Shown here: positions 1-7,168 of the stretch, one piece after another
Layout of the letters: the number at the start of each line of letters is the position of its first letter
Position numbering within the stretch: the first letter of the stretch is position 1
Assembly (NCBI RefSeq): GCF_000021925.1
Contig: NC_011830.1
Span: forward strand, 1,636,501-1,700,500
Direction: 5' to 3'
Length of the DNA: 64,000 bases
Source: Desulfitobacterium hafniense DCB-2
Lineage (GTDB): Bacteria; Bacillota; Desulfitobacteriia; Desulfitobacteriales; Desulfitobacteriaceae
Position numbers and translations under genes: made by a program
Notes under the pieces: model-generated
Told to the model about the DNA's origin: nothing
Database searches by the model: none
Seen by the model: only the letters and a program-made list of their open reading frames with translations

Positions 1-1
1 A

Positions 2-595
2 GTAGCCTCGGACGGTAACGGCAAGGAAAAATGGACACCGCAGCCAAGAACCGACTTCATGGGACTGGAGCCGCGCGAAATCGTCAACATGTATAATGCC
101 CAGCTTCGGGGTATCTACAACTATTTTCGGATGGCCAACAACGCCTCGGTACTAAACAAGTTTCATTACGTCATGAAGTACAGCTTGTACAAGACTCTGG
201 CGGGTAAGTTCAGAACCACGGTTTCAAAGATTAATGCCAAATATAGCCGTGATGGCGCATTTATCGTGGAGTACATGACTAAGTCAGGAATCCGGAGGGT
301 CACGTTTTATCAAGATGGATTCCCTCGCATAGTTGCCCCCCTGCCAGCAAATGTGGACTACCAACCGGAATACGTGGTCAACTACGAACCCAAGGAACTG
401 TTCTACCGCATGAAGGCCGCCAGGTGTGAGTTGTGCGGCAAGGAACATGTTCTGGTCAGCTCCCATCAGGTGAAGCGCCTGAAAGACCTGACCGGCAGCC
501 ACCCATGGGAACGGGTCATGCTGAAAATGCGCCGAAAGACGCTAATTGTGTGCAACGAGTGCCACAGGGCAATACACTCTGTAGATTCTGAGTAA
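2..595 (+). CDS. Group II intron reverse transcriptase/maturase, C-terminal part (partial at window start)
   Basis: The frame is open from the first bases of the window, so the gene starts upstream. What remains is the maturase (X) domain and a C-terminal HNH-type endonuclease domain: a CELC pair, a conserved SSHQVKRLKDL stretch, and a CNECHRAIH ending that supplies the second metal-binding cysteine pair and histidine. The protein would help the intron RNA splice and cut target DNA during retrohoming. The stop codon is directly followed by domain V of its own intron, as in intact elements, so this copy looks undamaged within the window. The reverse-transcriptase catalytic part is not visible here. 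Confidence 0.85.
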   Translation, partial: VASDGNGKEKWTPQPRTDFMGLEPREIVNMYNAQLRGIYNYFRMANNASVLNKFHYVMKYSLYKTLAGKFRTTVSKINAKYSRDGAFIVEYMTKSGIRRVTFYQDGFPRIVAPLPANVDYQPEYVVNYEPKELFYRMKAARCELCGKEHVLVSSHQVKRLKDLTGSHPWERVMLKMRRKTLIVCNECHRAIHSVDSE

Positions 596-600
596 ATGGA

Positions 601-634
601 GAGCCGTATACCCCGAGAGGGGTAAGTACGGTTC
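601..634 (+). ncRNA. Group II intron domain V (inner intron)
   Basis: The 34-nt catalytic hairpin starts GAGCCGTATAC, has a GAGA tetraloop and closes with GTACGGTTC. That is the standard GAGCCG...CGGTTC form of bacterial domain V. It begins six bases after the maturase stop codon, and a domain VI-like hairpin follows up to about 695. Confidence 0.88.
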
Positions 635-695
635 GGGGGCGAGCATCCGGAAACCTGCCGCAGCAATGCGGCAAGGCGCTGGGTGCTTAGCCTAC

Positions 696-1551
696 TTCAT
701 CGTCGGAGTTATCGGCAGCAAAACCGACGCCGAACGCGTCAAAACAGACATCAAACAGTTCTTAGCAGGAGAGCTTAAACTCAAAATGTCGGACGCCAAG
801 ACAAAGATTACACATTCAGGGGATAAAGCCCGCTTTCTCGGATATGATATTTACGTCTCACGGGAGCAGTGCGCAAAGAGACGAAAAGATGGAGCCATTA
901 TGCGTTCGCAAACAGGTTCCATCAAACTGCTGGTCCCGCACGAAAAATGGGTGGGCAAACTCCGCGAGTACAAGGCGTTCAAGACAGTTCTGACTTCAGA
1001 TGGCAAGGAGTCCTACAAGGCATTGCACCGGGGCAAGCTTGTTAACCGGTCTGACATCGACATTTTAACAGCATACAACCAAGAGATAAGAGGGATTCGC
1101 AATTACTATAGGGTTGCGAACAACTCCATCAAAATAGGCCGATTACAGTATGCTGAAAACGTTCGCTAGAAAATACAGGACATCAGTTTCAAGAATAAAA
1201 GCCCGTTACGTGATGAAAAAGACGTTTATGGTGGAGTACACAATAAAAAGTGGCAAAAGAGTGGCAACGTTTTATAACGGCGGCTTTCATCGAGAGAGAC
1301 TGGCAATAAATGATGCACGGGTGTCACTCCTCCCACAATACACAAGATATGAGAAAAGGAACAGTTTCACCAATCGTATACGTCTGCATAAGTGTGAACT
1401 CTGCGAAAAAACGAGTGGGCAATTAACTTTCCACCAAGTCAAGAAACTGAAGGAACTGAAAGGCGAGCGTGCATGGGAACGCGTAATGATTGAACGCAGG
1501 CGCAAGACGCTAGTCGTATGTCCTGATTGCTATCAACAAATTCATACCTGA
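696..1551 (+). pseudogene. Group II intron reverse transcriptase/maturase, interrupted and frameshifted
   Basis: The first visible residues, FIVGVIGSKTDAERVK, normally follow the YADD catalytic motif. The upstream part is separated by the inner intron. The frame runs to a stop at 1169 and continues in another frame from 1150 as MLKTFARKYRTSV..., ending with the HNH-like pairs CELC and CPDC at 1551. Compared with the inner copy, a few residues are missing at the shift (around 1148-1152), which suggests a short out-of-frame deletion. The protein cannot be made whole, so mobility would need a helper maturase in trans. Confidence 0.82.
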
Positions 1552-1580
1552 GATTAGTTCGGCAATCGAAGGTAAATGGC

Positions 1581-1614
1581 GAGCCGGATACATCGAGAGA
1601 TGTCCGTCCGGTTC
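1581..1614 (+). ncRNA. Group II intron domain V (outer intron)
   Basis: The 34-nt hairpin begins GAGCCGGATAC, has a GAGA loop and ends GTCCGGTTC. Its stem differs from the inner copy at 601-634 in compensating pairs, which shows two distinct introns. It lies about 30 bases after the end of the broken maturase frame. Confidence 0.88.
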
Positions 1615-1661
1615 TGGAGGGAGCGCGGCGGTAGCTTATGCTATCGCCAACCTTACCTCAT

Positions 1662-2136
1662 AGCTACCCATCCCAAAGCATAGCCCTGCAGCTGCTGAAA
1701 TATATGGTCAGGATATGGGAAAGTAAGCTAAAGGAATCTCCGACAGATAGACTACCGGTCATCATTCCGCTGGTAATCTATCACGGTCAGGAGCAATGGG
1801 ACGGTCCGCTGAAACTATCTGGGATGATCGACCATTATGAACAGCTGCCTGATACGGTAACCCAATATATCCCGGAGTACAGATACATCCTCTACAACCT
1901 CTCCACATACACTGATCAAGAACTGGTCGGCAATATGTTGCTCCTGATTGTATTGAGGGCGATGCGGGCAATCTTTATCAAAGATGAAAAAATTTCTATA
2001 CCATCCTGCATGAATTAGTTTTCAATTTGGAGAAGGTGGAAGACAAGGAAAAGGCGAAGCGATTCTTTGAAACCTTGATCATATACATCTTAAGTACCCG
2101 GCAGGACCTGGAGTTGAAAAGGATTTATGCTAATTA
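1662..2136 (+). pseudogene. Rpn-family recombination-promoting nuclease (PD-(D/E)XK, transposase_31) remnant
   Basis: The translation SYPSQSIALQLLKYMVRIWE, followed by PVIIPLVIYHGQEQW and YILYNLS, is typical of Rpn/YhgA-like proteins. The N-terminal part with the nuclease core is missing on the 5' side, where the group II intron is inserted. The frame shifts at the A-run near 1985-1991: before it the reading ends in IFIKDE, after it a different frame continues as KNFYTILHELVFNLEKVEDKEK and FFETLIIYILSTRQDL. Similarity to the family ends near 2136. The gene is dead through intron insertion, frameshift and 3' truncation. Confidence 0.8.
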
Positions 2137-2340
2137 TCAATGCAATAGTCCAGAAACATTCTCTAAATCTGCATATAAATCACCAAGGGCCACCTTTGCA
2201 AACAGGGTGTCTACATTATCAAAAAGGACTGTTCGCCGGAGGCAATTTTCGCTTTCGTATCATTGATTTCTTCCCGAAGTTCATCCTTTCTTACCAATAA
2301 TATATGCTGCTCTTTGCTGTAGGCAAAATATTCTGTTGAC
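2137..2340 (-). pseudogene. Unrecognised degenerate reading frame
   Basis: On the minus strand this stretch reads STEYFAYSKEQHILLVRKDE, then LREEINDTKAKIASGEQSF, and after a one-base shift DNVDTLFAKVALGDLYADLE with a stop at 2137. The amino-acid make-up looks protein-like and helical, but I cannot name the family. It abuts the broken Rpn gene, so it is probably another piece of accessory DNA. Confidence 0.3.
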
Positions 2341-2362
2341 TTACAGTGATACTTGATATAAT
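2336..2362 (+). promoter_or_regulatory. Promoter of the cobalamin riboswitch transcript
   Basis: A TTGACT -35 box (2336-2341) and a perfect TATAAT -10 box (2357-2362) are separated by 15 bases, slightly short of the usual 17. They lie about 45 bases upstream of the riboswitch core. Confidence 0.5.
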
Positions 2363-2404
2363 GTTGGTTATAAGGAAAAGTTTAGGAAAAAACTGAATAT
2401 CAGG

Positions 2405-2560
2405 CGGAATAGGGTTGCTTAAATGCATTAATAGGGAACTCCGGTGTGAAGCCGGGACAGCCCCGCTACTGTAAGAAGGACGAGTCCCTTAGAGGATCCA
2501 CTGGTGAAAACCGGGAAGGTAAGGGATGAGGATGAGTTCAAGTCAGGATACCTGCCCCAT
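2405..2560 (+). promoter_or_regulatory. Cobalamin (B12) riboswitch
   Basis: The core is unmistakable: AATAGGGAACTCCGGTG, then the B12 box with GACAGCCCCGCTACTGTAA, and the closing GTCAGGATACCTGCC. It would bind adenosylcobalamin or a related corrinoid and switch expression of what lies downstream. A hairpin at about 2562-2590 and an intrinsic terminator at 2651-2677 follow, as in transcription-attenuating versions. The next gene (2727) is a CXXCG-motif protein, not a corrinoid gene, so the switch seems to have lost its target. Confidence 0.9.
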
Positions 2561-2650
2561 TCCGGAAACACAAGTTTTCGGGGGAGAATAAGTGTAGCAA
2601 ATTTATGGGTAGGATGATCGCTCATCTTTACTTATTACATGACGTCTGCC

Positions 2651-2677
2651 AGAGCCGAATACACCGGCTCTTTTTTA
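2651..2677 (+). terminator. Intrinsic terminator after the cobalamin riboswitch
   Basis: AGAGCC and GGCTCT arms enclose a nine-base loop and are followed by six T residues. It is placed to serve as the expression platform of the riboswitch and would shield the gene at 2727 when ligand is bound. Confidence 0.75.
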
Positions 2678-2726
2678 TTATCGGAGTATATGCTGGAAGG
2701 TAGAGTATATATTGGAAGGTGATGAG

Positions 2727-3383
2727 ATGCGTTATTATTGTTTGGAAATTGATGAAGGAGAAAAAGAGCCCTACGCCTATGGAGCAAGTGTAGGCGAATG
2801 GCCAAGAAAAGAGATCCATTGTCCCCTATGCCAAAGAGAATGGAAAAAAAGCACAATGTATGACTGGGGAACCGATAACCCTATTGTTTTGTCTAATGAT
2901 AATTATCCTGATTTTCTCTGGTTTTATATCAACCATATCTCAGGGAAGGCCAAAGACGTTCTGGAAAGAGAAAAGATTACGGGTTACAGCTTAGAGAAAG
3001 CTCATGTACTATCCGTCCGTGATCTATCGGATCTGCAACTAAAGGAGCTCCGGCGCCAGGGGATCAGAATCCATAAGATACCCACGGAACCGCCGGTCTA
3101 TCACAAGCTTCATGTCGCTGTGAGTGCCGAATTTTATAAAAAATCAAATGTTATTCTGCTCGATCGTTGTCCGGAATGCGGCTACGAAACCTATAGTGCC
3201 GAGAACAAGGAGCGGGTTGAAGCGCGGGATTACCTTTATTTAAGAGAAGAATCCCTCAAAGGAGCGGATCTGTTCAGAGCCAAGGGCTACGGTGTTACCG
3301 TTTATTGCTCCGAGCGATTTGTGGAAGTCTATAAAAGACACGAGCTCACAGGGCTGACATTTACCGAGATTGAAGTGCTTTGA
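2727..3383 (+). CDS. Double-CXXCG motif protein (SitI-like immunity family)
   Basis: The 218-residue protein carries an N-terminal HCPLCQREW site and a second RCPECGYETY site near residue 150. This arrangement is that of the double-CXXCG family known from Myxococcus SitI-type immunity proteins. The two cysteine pairs probably form a structural zinc site. The start is ATG 2727, six bases after GGAAGGTGAT; an upstream TTG lacks a ribosome site. Its own terminator overlaps the 3' end. No toxin gene is adjacent, so an immunity role is only a family-level inference. It sits between a cobalamin riboswitch and the nitrogenase-like operon and looks like an insertion. Confidence 0.6.
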   Translation: MRYYCLEIDEGEKEPYAYGASVGEWPRKEIHCPLCQREWKKSTMYDWGTDNPIVLSNDNYPDFLWFYINHISGKAKDVLEREKITGYSLEKAHVLSVRDLSDLQLKELRRQGIRIHKIPTEPPVYHKLHVAVSAEFYKKSNVILLDRCPECGYETYSAENKERVEARDYLYLREESLKGADLFRAKGYGVTVYCSERFVEVYKRHELTGLTFTEIEVL

Positions 3384-3402
3384 TATCAGGCACTTCTTTT
3401 TT
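3372..3402 (+). terminator. Intrinsic terminator of the CXXCG-motif gene
   Basis: GAAGTGC and GCACTTC arms are followed by six T residues. The first arm lies inside the last codons of the gene. Confidence 0.75.
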
Positions 3403-3551
3403 GAGCATAAACATAGCTTTGTATACCCCAATTTTATAACTATATAAACCTATATAACCTAATTTAGTGTAAAATAAAATCAGGATATTTATTTTTATGT
3501 TTATTTATGTTATGTTATGTTTATGGATAAACAACGAAATTGAATAGTTTT

Positions 3552-3700
3552 CCGAGCTCCTTTGTCTAAAAGACTATCTCATGACGGAGGAGCCTGAGCA
3601 AACCGCTCACGGGGTCAGTCAGGAAACCAGCTGGCCTTCACTGATGAAAAGGAAGCAGAAAATACAGGATTGACAGATCGGATGCTGGCTTTTGCTGTTT
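3552..3700 (+). promoter_or_regulatory. Candidate Moco-type riboswitch leader of the nitrogenase-like operon
   Basis: The 390-base stretch between 3384 and 3776 has no gene. Its first part is AT-rich with TATATAA repeats near 3440-3460 and a TTATG-rich stretch near 3500. From about 3552 it turns into folded RNA: CTCC with GGAG around 3555-3597, TGAGC with GCTCA, and CCAGC near 3627 with GCTGG near 3683. A clear terminator (3711-3745) lies just before the ribosome site of a MoeA-like gene. That layout, and MoeA homologues downstream, point to a molybdenum or tungsten cofactor (Moco/Tuco) riboswitch. I could not align it to the Rfam model, so the ligand is an inference. Confidence 0.45.
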
Positions 3701-3710
3701 TCGTCATCAG

Positions 3711-3745
3711 GCGGTTTTGCTTTAGAAAGGCAGGCCGCTTTTTCT
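3711..3745 (+). terminator. Leader terminator upstream of the moeA-like gene
   Basis: GCGGTTTTGCTTT pairs with AAAGGCAGGCCGC and is followed by five T residues. It ends 18 bases before the AAGGAG ribosome site of the first operon gene, so it would act as an attenuator controlled by the folded leader. Confidence 0.75.
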
Positions 3746-3775
3746 GTTGGTATTGTTTTTATAAGGAGAAACACC

Positions 3776-5086
3776 ATGGCAAATAATCAGCATGATCACA
3801 TCAGCTGCCCCTCCTCATCCTGCATCGGTTGTGCCACACGCTGTCATCGGCAGCAGAATGATCCGTTCTCCCGGGATGAGGCTTTGGCGATCCTTTTCGA
3901 CCAGGCCAAATTTGAACTGGCCAAGGAATTCGTACCACTGAATGAAGCTTTGGGCCGGGTGACTTCGGAACCGACCTATGCGGCCTTCTCGGTGCCTTCG
4001 GCAGATACCGCCCAGCATGACGGAATTATGGTGAACTGGGAACAGGCTAAAAAGCTGCTTGAGAGCGGCAGCCGGGTGCTGGCTGAACATGAATTTTGTC
4101 TCCGGGCCATGGGCGCGGTGATTGAACCGCCTTTTGATACAGTGATTCCGTTGGAACAGGTAAAGCATTGGACAGATGGAAGAGTGGAAATCAAGGCCCT
4201 GCCCGCACCGGGGCAGGGAATCAAGGGGGCAGGCAGCAGCATCAGGGGGGGTGAGCGGCTTGTTCCGGCCAATTACCGACTAAACCCGGCTCATCTCTCG
4301 ATCCTGCGTTTTGCCGGAGTGGAAACGATAACCGTATGGAAAAAGCCCAAAGCTGCCATCATTCCGGTGGGGGACGACCTGGTGGCACCCGGCCGCCGGC
4401 CCGGCCCCGGACAGGTAGTGGAGTCGGATAGCATTCTCTTGGCAGGGATCCTTCAGGAATGCGGCGGGGAGGCCTGGACAGAACCGGTGGCAGGGGATGG
4501 GGTAGACCTGATCTGCCAGGCTATTCTGCAGGTTATCTCCCGCTGTGATGTTCTGATCCTGATCGGGGGCTTAGGCCGCAGCGGAGCCCGGTATGGGGAT
4601 TATACCGTCCAGGCTGTCGAAAAACTGGGCAGAGTACTGGTCCAGGGCATGGGGTTCAACCCCGGTGGGAAAGCCATGCTGCTGGCAGAAATCCAGGGGA
4701 AATGTGTCGTGGGAATTCCTGCGCCTCCTCATGCGGCTCTGACTCAGGCTGAGCAGTACCTGCCGGCGATTATGGAACGCTTTCTGGGGTGTCCGTGTTA
4801 TGAGCGGCCGGAGATCAAAGCCCGGCTGCATGAGGATTACCAAAGCGGAATCCGCTCCGGCCGTCATGCTCATGTAGGTCTCCGTTGGACCGGGGAGGAT
4901 TATGAGATTGTTCCTATCCGGATGGGAGACACAGTGGATTGTTTTGTCAATGCCACGGGGATTTTGATGGAGGAAGCTGAGGACCGTTTGCTAAAAAAGG
5001 GGGAACCAGCTGCAGTGCGGCTGCTTTGCGGCGAAAAGACGCTCAGGCAGCGCAGTCAAACTGGGCAGGACAATCCCACCGGGTAA
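3776..5086 (+). CDS. MoeA-like protein with an N-terminal four-cysteine motif
   Basis: This 436-residue protein follows the MoeA fold order and is the first gene of the nitrogenase-like operon. MoeA normally inserts molybdate into adenylated molybdopterin. Here key motifs are changed: the usual S-x-M-D-G-Y-A reads AQHDGIMV, GGVSVG reads GGLGRSGARYGDY, and PGNPVS reads PAPPHA. The IPVGDDL aspartate is kept. An added N-terminus has cysteines 11, 16, 19 and 23 (Cx4Cx2Cx3C), which could hold an iron-sulfur cluster or zinc. The start is ATG 3776 after AAGGAG; the longer open frame has no ribosome site. Probably a specialised paralogue for metal handling in this pathway, not the housekeeping MoeA. 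Confidence 0.75.
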   Translation: MANNQHDHISCPSSSCIGCATRCHRQQNDPFSRDEALAILFDQAKFELAKEFVPLNEALGRVTSEPTYAAFSVPSADTAQHDGIMVNWEQAKKLLESGSRVLAEHEFCLRAMGAVIEPPFDTVIPLEQVKHWTDGRVEIKALPAPGQGIKGAGSSIRGGERLVPANYRLNPAHLSILRFAGVETITVWKKPKAAIIPVGDDLVAPGRRPGPGQVVESDSILLAGILQECGGEAWTEPVAGDGVDLICQAILQVISRCDVLILIGGLGRSGARYGDYTVQAVEKLGRVLVQGMGFNPGGKAMLLAEIQGKCVVGIPAPPHAALTQAEQYLPAIMERFLGCPCYERPEIKARLHEDYQSGIRSGRHAHVGLRWTGEDYEIVPIRMGDTVDCFVNATGILMEEAEDRLLKKGEPAAVRLLCGEKTLRQRSQTGQDNPTG

Positions 5087-5100
5087 GGAGTGCATAAACC

Positions 5101-5880
5101 ATGATTAGAGCAGCTATTTACGGTAAGGGAGGGATTGGCAAGTCCACCACCACCTCCAATTTGGCAGTCGCCTTGAGCGGGATGGGCTATAAAGTGATGC
5201 AGATCGGCTGCGATCCCAAGGCGGATTCCACGCGGATGCTGACCGGGGGCCGAGCCATTCCCACCGTTTTGGAGCTGGTGCGGAGCAGACGGGATGACCT
5301 GCAGGTGAGCGACTTTGTGCAGGAGGGATATAACGGAGTGCTTTGTGTGGAAGCAGGGGGTCCTATGCCCGGCATCGGCTGTGCGGGACGGGGAATTATC
5401 ACCGCTTTTGATACCTTGGCGGAAATGAAGGCTTATGAAGTCTACCAGCCGGATATTGTGCTTTACGATGTGCTGGGAGATGTGGTCTGCGGCGGCTTTG
5501 CCATGCCTCTGCGGGGGGAGTATACGGATGTGGTCTTTATCGTTACCTCGGGAGAGATGATGTCCATGTATGCAGCTTCCAATATCGCCGCAGCTTTGGC
5601 CAATTTCCGCAGCCGGGACTATGCCCGTTACGGAGGGCTGATCCTGAACCGGCGCAATGTGGACAAGGAGCTGGAGTTGGTGCAGCAGCTGGCGGCGGAA
5701 ACTCAGGGCGAGCTTATTGCCGTGATTCCCCGGGCGGCCGAGATCCAGAAGGGGGAAGAGCAGGGCAAGACGGTTATGGAGATTTTTCCGGAAACGGAGA
5801 TTGCCCAATGCTACCGCACTCTGGCCCGGCGTTTCCTCCACACAGTGGATAAGTCAACTAAGCCTCAGGTGGAGTTTTAA
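5101..5880 (+). CDS. NifH/BchL-like ATP-dependent reductase (nitrogenase iron protein homologue)
   Basis: The 259-residue protein has the P-loop GKGGIGKSTTTSN (residues 8-20), the IGCDPKADST stretch, and both cluster cysteines: C94 in GIGCAGRG and C130 in DVVCGGFAMP. A homodimer would hold one [4Fe-4S] cluster between subunits and pass electrons, driven by ATP, to the NifDK-like partner encoded next. It is shorter than true NifH (about 290) and lies with MoeA-like and radical SAM genes and no nifENB, so it belongs to the nitrogenase-like group, with BchL, CfbC and MarH as better-known relatives. A perfect hairpin overlaps its stop codon. Confidence 0.92.
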   Translation: MIRAAIYGKGGIGKSTTTSNLAVALSGMGYKVMQIGCDPKADSTRMLTGGRAIPTVLELVRSRRDDLQVSDFVQEGYNGVLCVEAGGPMPGIGCAGRGIITAFDTLAEMKAYEVYQPDIVLYDVLGDVVCGGFAMPLRGEYTDVVFIVTSGEMMSMYAASNIAAALANFRSRDYARYGGLILNRRNVDKELELVQQLAAETQGELIAVIPRAAEIQKGEEQGKTVMEIFPETEIAQCYRTLARRFLHTVDKSTKPQVEF

Positions 5881-5890
5881 ACTCCACCTG
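5866..5890 (+). other. Perfect hairpin across the nifH-like stop codon
   Basis: Ten-base arms CAGGTGGAGT and ACTCCACCTG enclose a five-base loop that contains the stop codon. No T-run follows. It may stabilise the upstream message or partly stop transcription, giving more iron protein than NifDK-like protein, as is common in nif operons. That role is inference. Confidence 0.6.
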
Positions 5891-5921
5891 AAGCAAGTTT
5901 CCTATATTGAGGTGTGCGAAC

Positions 5922-7163
5922 ATGAGTAAAAGGGTTCAAAATAATCTTCTCTATTATATTCCCAACCGGAGCCGGTCAAAAACGATTCTGCGCATCCCGG
6001 AAAGCCACAGTCTCCATATCTGCCCCACGGCCTGCGGCCGCCGCAACGCTATCCGCGCTTTGCAAAACGGGGAAAAGGAGTTTCTCTCCTTTCTATATAT
6101 TGGGGAAGAGGATGCGGTTTCCGGGCAATATGTTGAGAATATCGGCGATGCGGTGGAGGAGCTCCTGGAAGTGCTGGAGCCGGTGCCCAAGGCCTTTGTG
6201 CTGTACTTCAATTGTATCGATGATTTTCTGGGTACTGATGAAAAAGCTCTTTTGCGGGAGCTGAAAAGCCGTTTTCCCGGGCTTTATTTCACAGTTTGTC
6301 ATATTAATCCCGTGGCGGCTGATGAAAAAATATCCCAGGGTATGCGCAAGCACAACCAGATGTATGGGCTGCTGGAATATACGGAGCAAAAGGAAAATAG
6401 CCTCAATTTCATCGGCCATTATGTTTCCCTCGACCCGGAGAGCGAGTTGTTTACTGTCCTGAAGGAGTGGGGAATTGTCACCATACGGGAGCTTTTCACC
6501 TGTGAGACCTTTGCGGACTATCAGAAGATGGCCTCCAGCCGGTTAAACCTGGTCTTAATGCCGATGGGTCAGGTTGCCGCTCAAAACATGGCGGCAAAGC
6601 TGGACATTCCTTATTATGACAACCCGGTTTCCTATGATCTAAAGGAAGTTCTGCAGCATTATCAAGATCTCGCCGGCCTGTTGGGCAAGTCCTGCCCGGA
6701 TTTTGGCGGGGAGATCCGGCAGACCCTGCTGGACATCATAGTCACCAGGGAAATGGTGGGAGATATCCCGATTGTTGTGGATTCTTCCGCCTCTATGCGG
6801 CCCTTTGCTTTGGCCAAGGCTCTCCTGGGCTACGGCTTTCAAGTGAAGGCGGTCTTTGCCCCCCATTCTCCCCGGGAGGATGCTGAGGAGGGGCAATGGC
6901 TGGCCGATCATCACCCCCAGGTCACCGTGATCAACCGGGAGGGTGTCAAAGCCGTTGCCGGTTATGGCCTGGACAGGGAATGCCTGGCAATCGGCTATGA
7001 CTGCGCTTTTTTGCTGAAGGCCAGGCATTTTGTGAATATGTTCAATGACGAATCCTTTTATGGGTTCCACGGTATTCGCAAGCTGATGGGGCTGATGGGC
7101 AAAGCTGCCGCCAGGTCAGCGGACTGGGAACACCTGAACGAGAAAAAGGATGAGGGGAAGTGA
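5922..7163 (+). CDS. NifD-like nitrogenase component 1 family subunit
   Basis: This 413-residue protein is of the nitrogenase component 1 fold, about 60-100 residues shorter than NifD. Candidate P-cluster-like ligands are C34 and C38 in HICPTACGRR and C98 in LYFNCIDDF. Typical mid-domain patterns (GHYVSLDPESELFTVLKEWG, then NLVLMPMGQ) and a second Rossmann-like half (DIPIVVDSSASMRPFALAKAL) follow. The start is ATG 5922, eight bases after GAGGTG; the upstream TTG at 5907 has no ribosome site. It overlaps or abuts the NifK-like gene and should form a heterotetramer with it. The substrate is unknown. I cannot tell which residues would bind an active-site cofactor. Confidence 0.82.
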   Translation: MSKRVQNNLLYYIPNRSRSKTILRIPESHSLHICPTACGRRNAIRALQNGEKEFLSFLYIGEEDAVSGQYVENIGDAVEELLEVLEPVPKAFVLYFNCIDDFLGTDEKALLRELKSRFPGLYFTVCHINPVAADEKISQGMRKHNQMYGLLEYTEQKENSLNFIGHYVSLDPESELFTVLKEWGIVTIRELFTCETFADYQKMASSRLNLVLMPMGQVAAQNMAAKLDIPYYDNPVSYDLKEVLQHYQDLAGLLGKSCPDFGGEIRQTLLDIIVTREMVGDIPIVVDSSASMRPFALAKALLGYGFQVKAVFAPHSPREDAEEGQWLADHHPQVTVINREGVKAVAGYGLDRECLAIGYDCAFLLKARHFVNMFNDESFYGFHGIRKLMGLMGKAAARSADWEHLNEKKDEGK

Positions 7164-7168
7164 GCATC

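Larger units (their letters stand above)
1..695 (+). mobile_element. 3' part of a group II intron (inner copy), cut by the window edge
   Basis: This is the downstream end of a bacterial group II intron: the C-terminal part of the intron-encoded reverse transcriptase/maturase, then a 34-nt domain V at 601-634 and a domain VI-like tail ending near 695. The bases after it (from 696) read in frame as the stretch that normally follows the YADD motif of another group II intron reverse transcriptase. This intron therefore appears to have inserted into a second intron. The 3' boundary is inferred from the A-C ending at 694-695 and the resumption of the reading frame. The 5' end lies outside the window. 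Confidence 0.85.
696..1661 (+). mobile_element. 3' part of a second, outer group II intron
   Basis: This is the downstream half of a second intron of the same general type, interrupted at its YADD site by the inner intron. It holds the rest of a reverse transcriptase/maturase reading frame, now frameshifted, a domain V at 1581-1614 and a domain VI-like hairpin. The 3' end is placed at about 1661 because the sequence from 1662 reads on as SYPSQSIALQLLKY, the interior of an Rpn-family gene. The two introns have clearly different sequences, so this is not a simple tandem duplication. Confidence 0.82.

Noticed and set aside
3430..3470. TATATAA repeats before the nitrogenase-like leader as a ModE site
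   Set aside because: They are direct repeats with a 10-base period, not the inverted TATATA...TATATA arrangement of ModE boxes.
5056..5841. Long minus-strand frame opposite the nifH-like gene
   Set aside because: Shadow of the NifH-like frame, rich in histidine and arginine as usual for such shadows.
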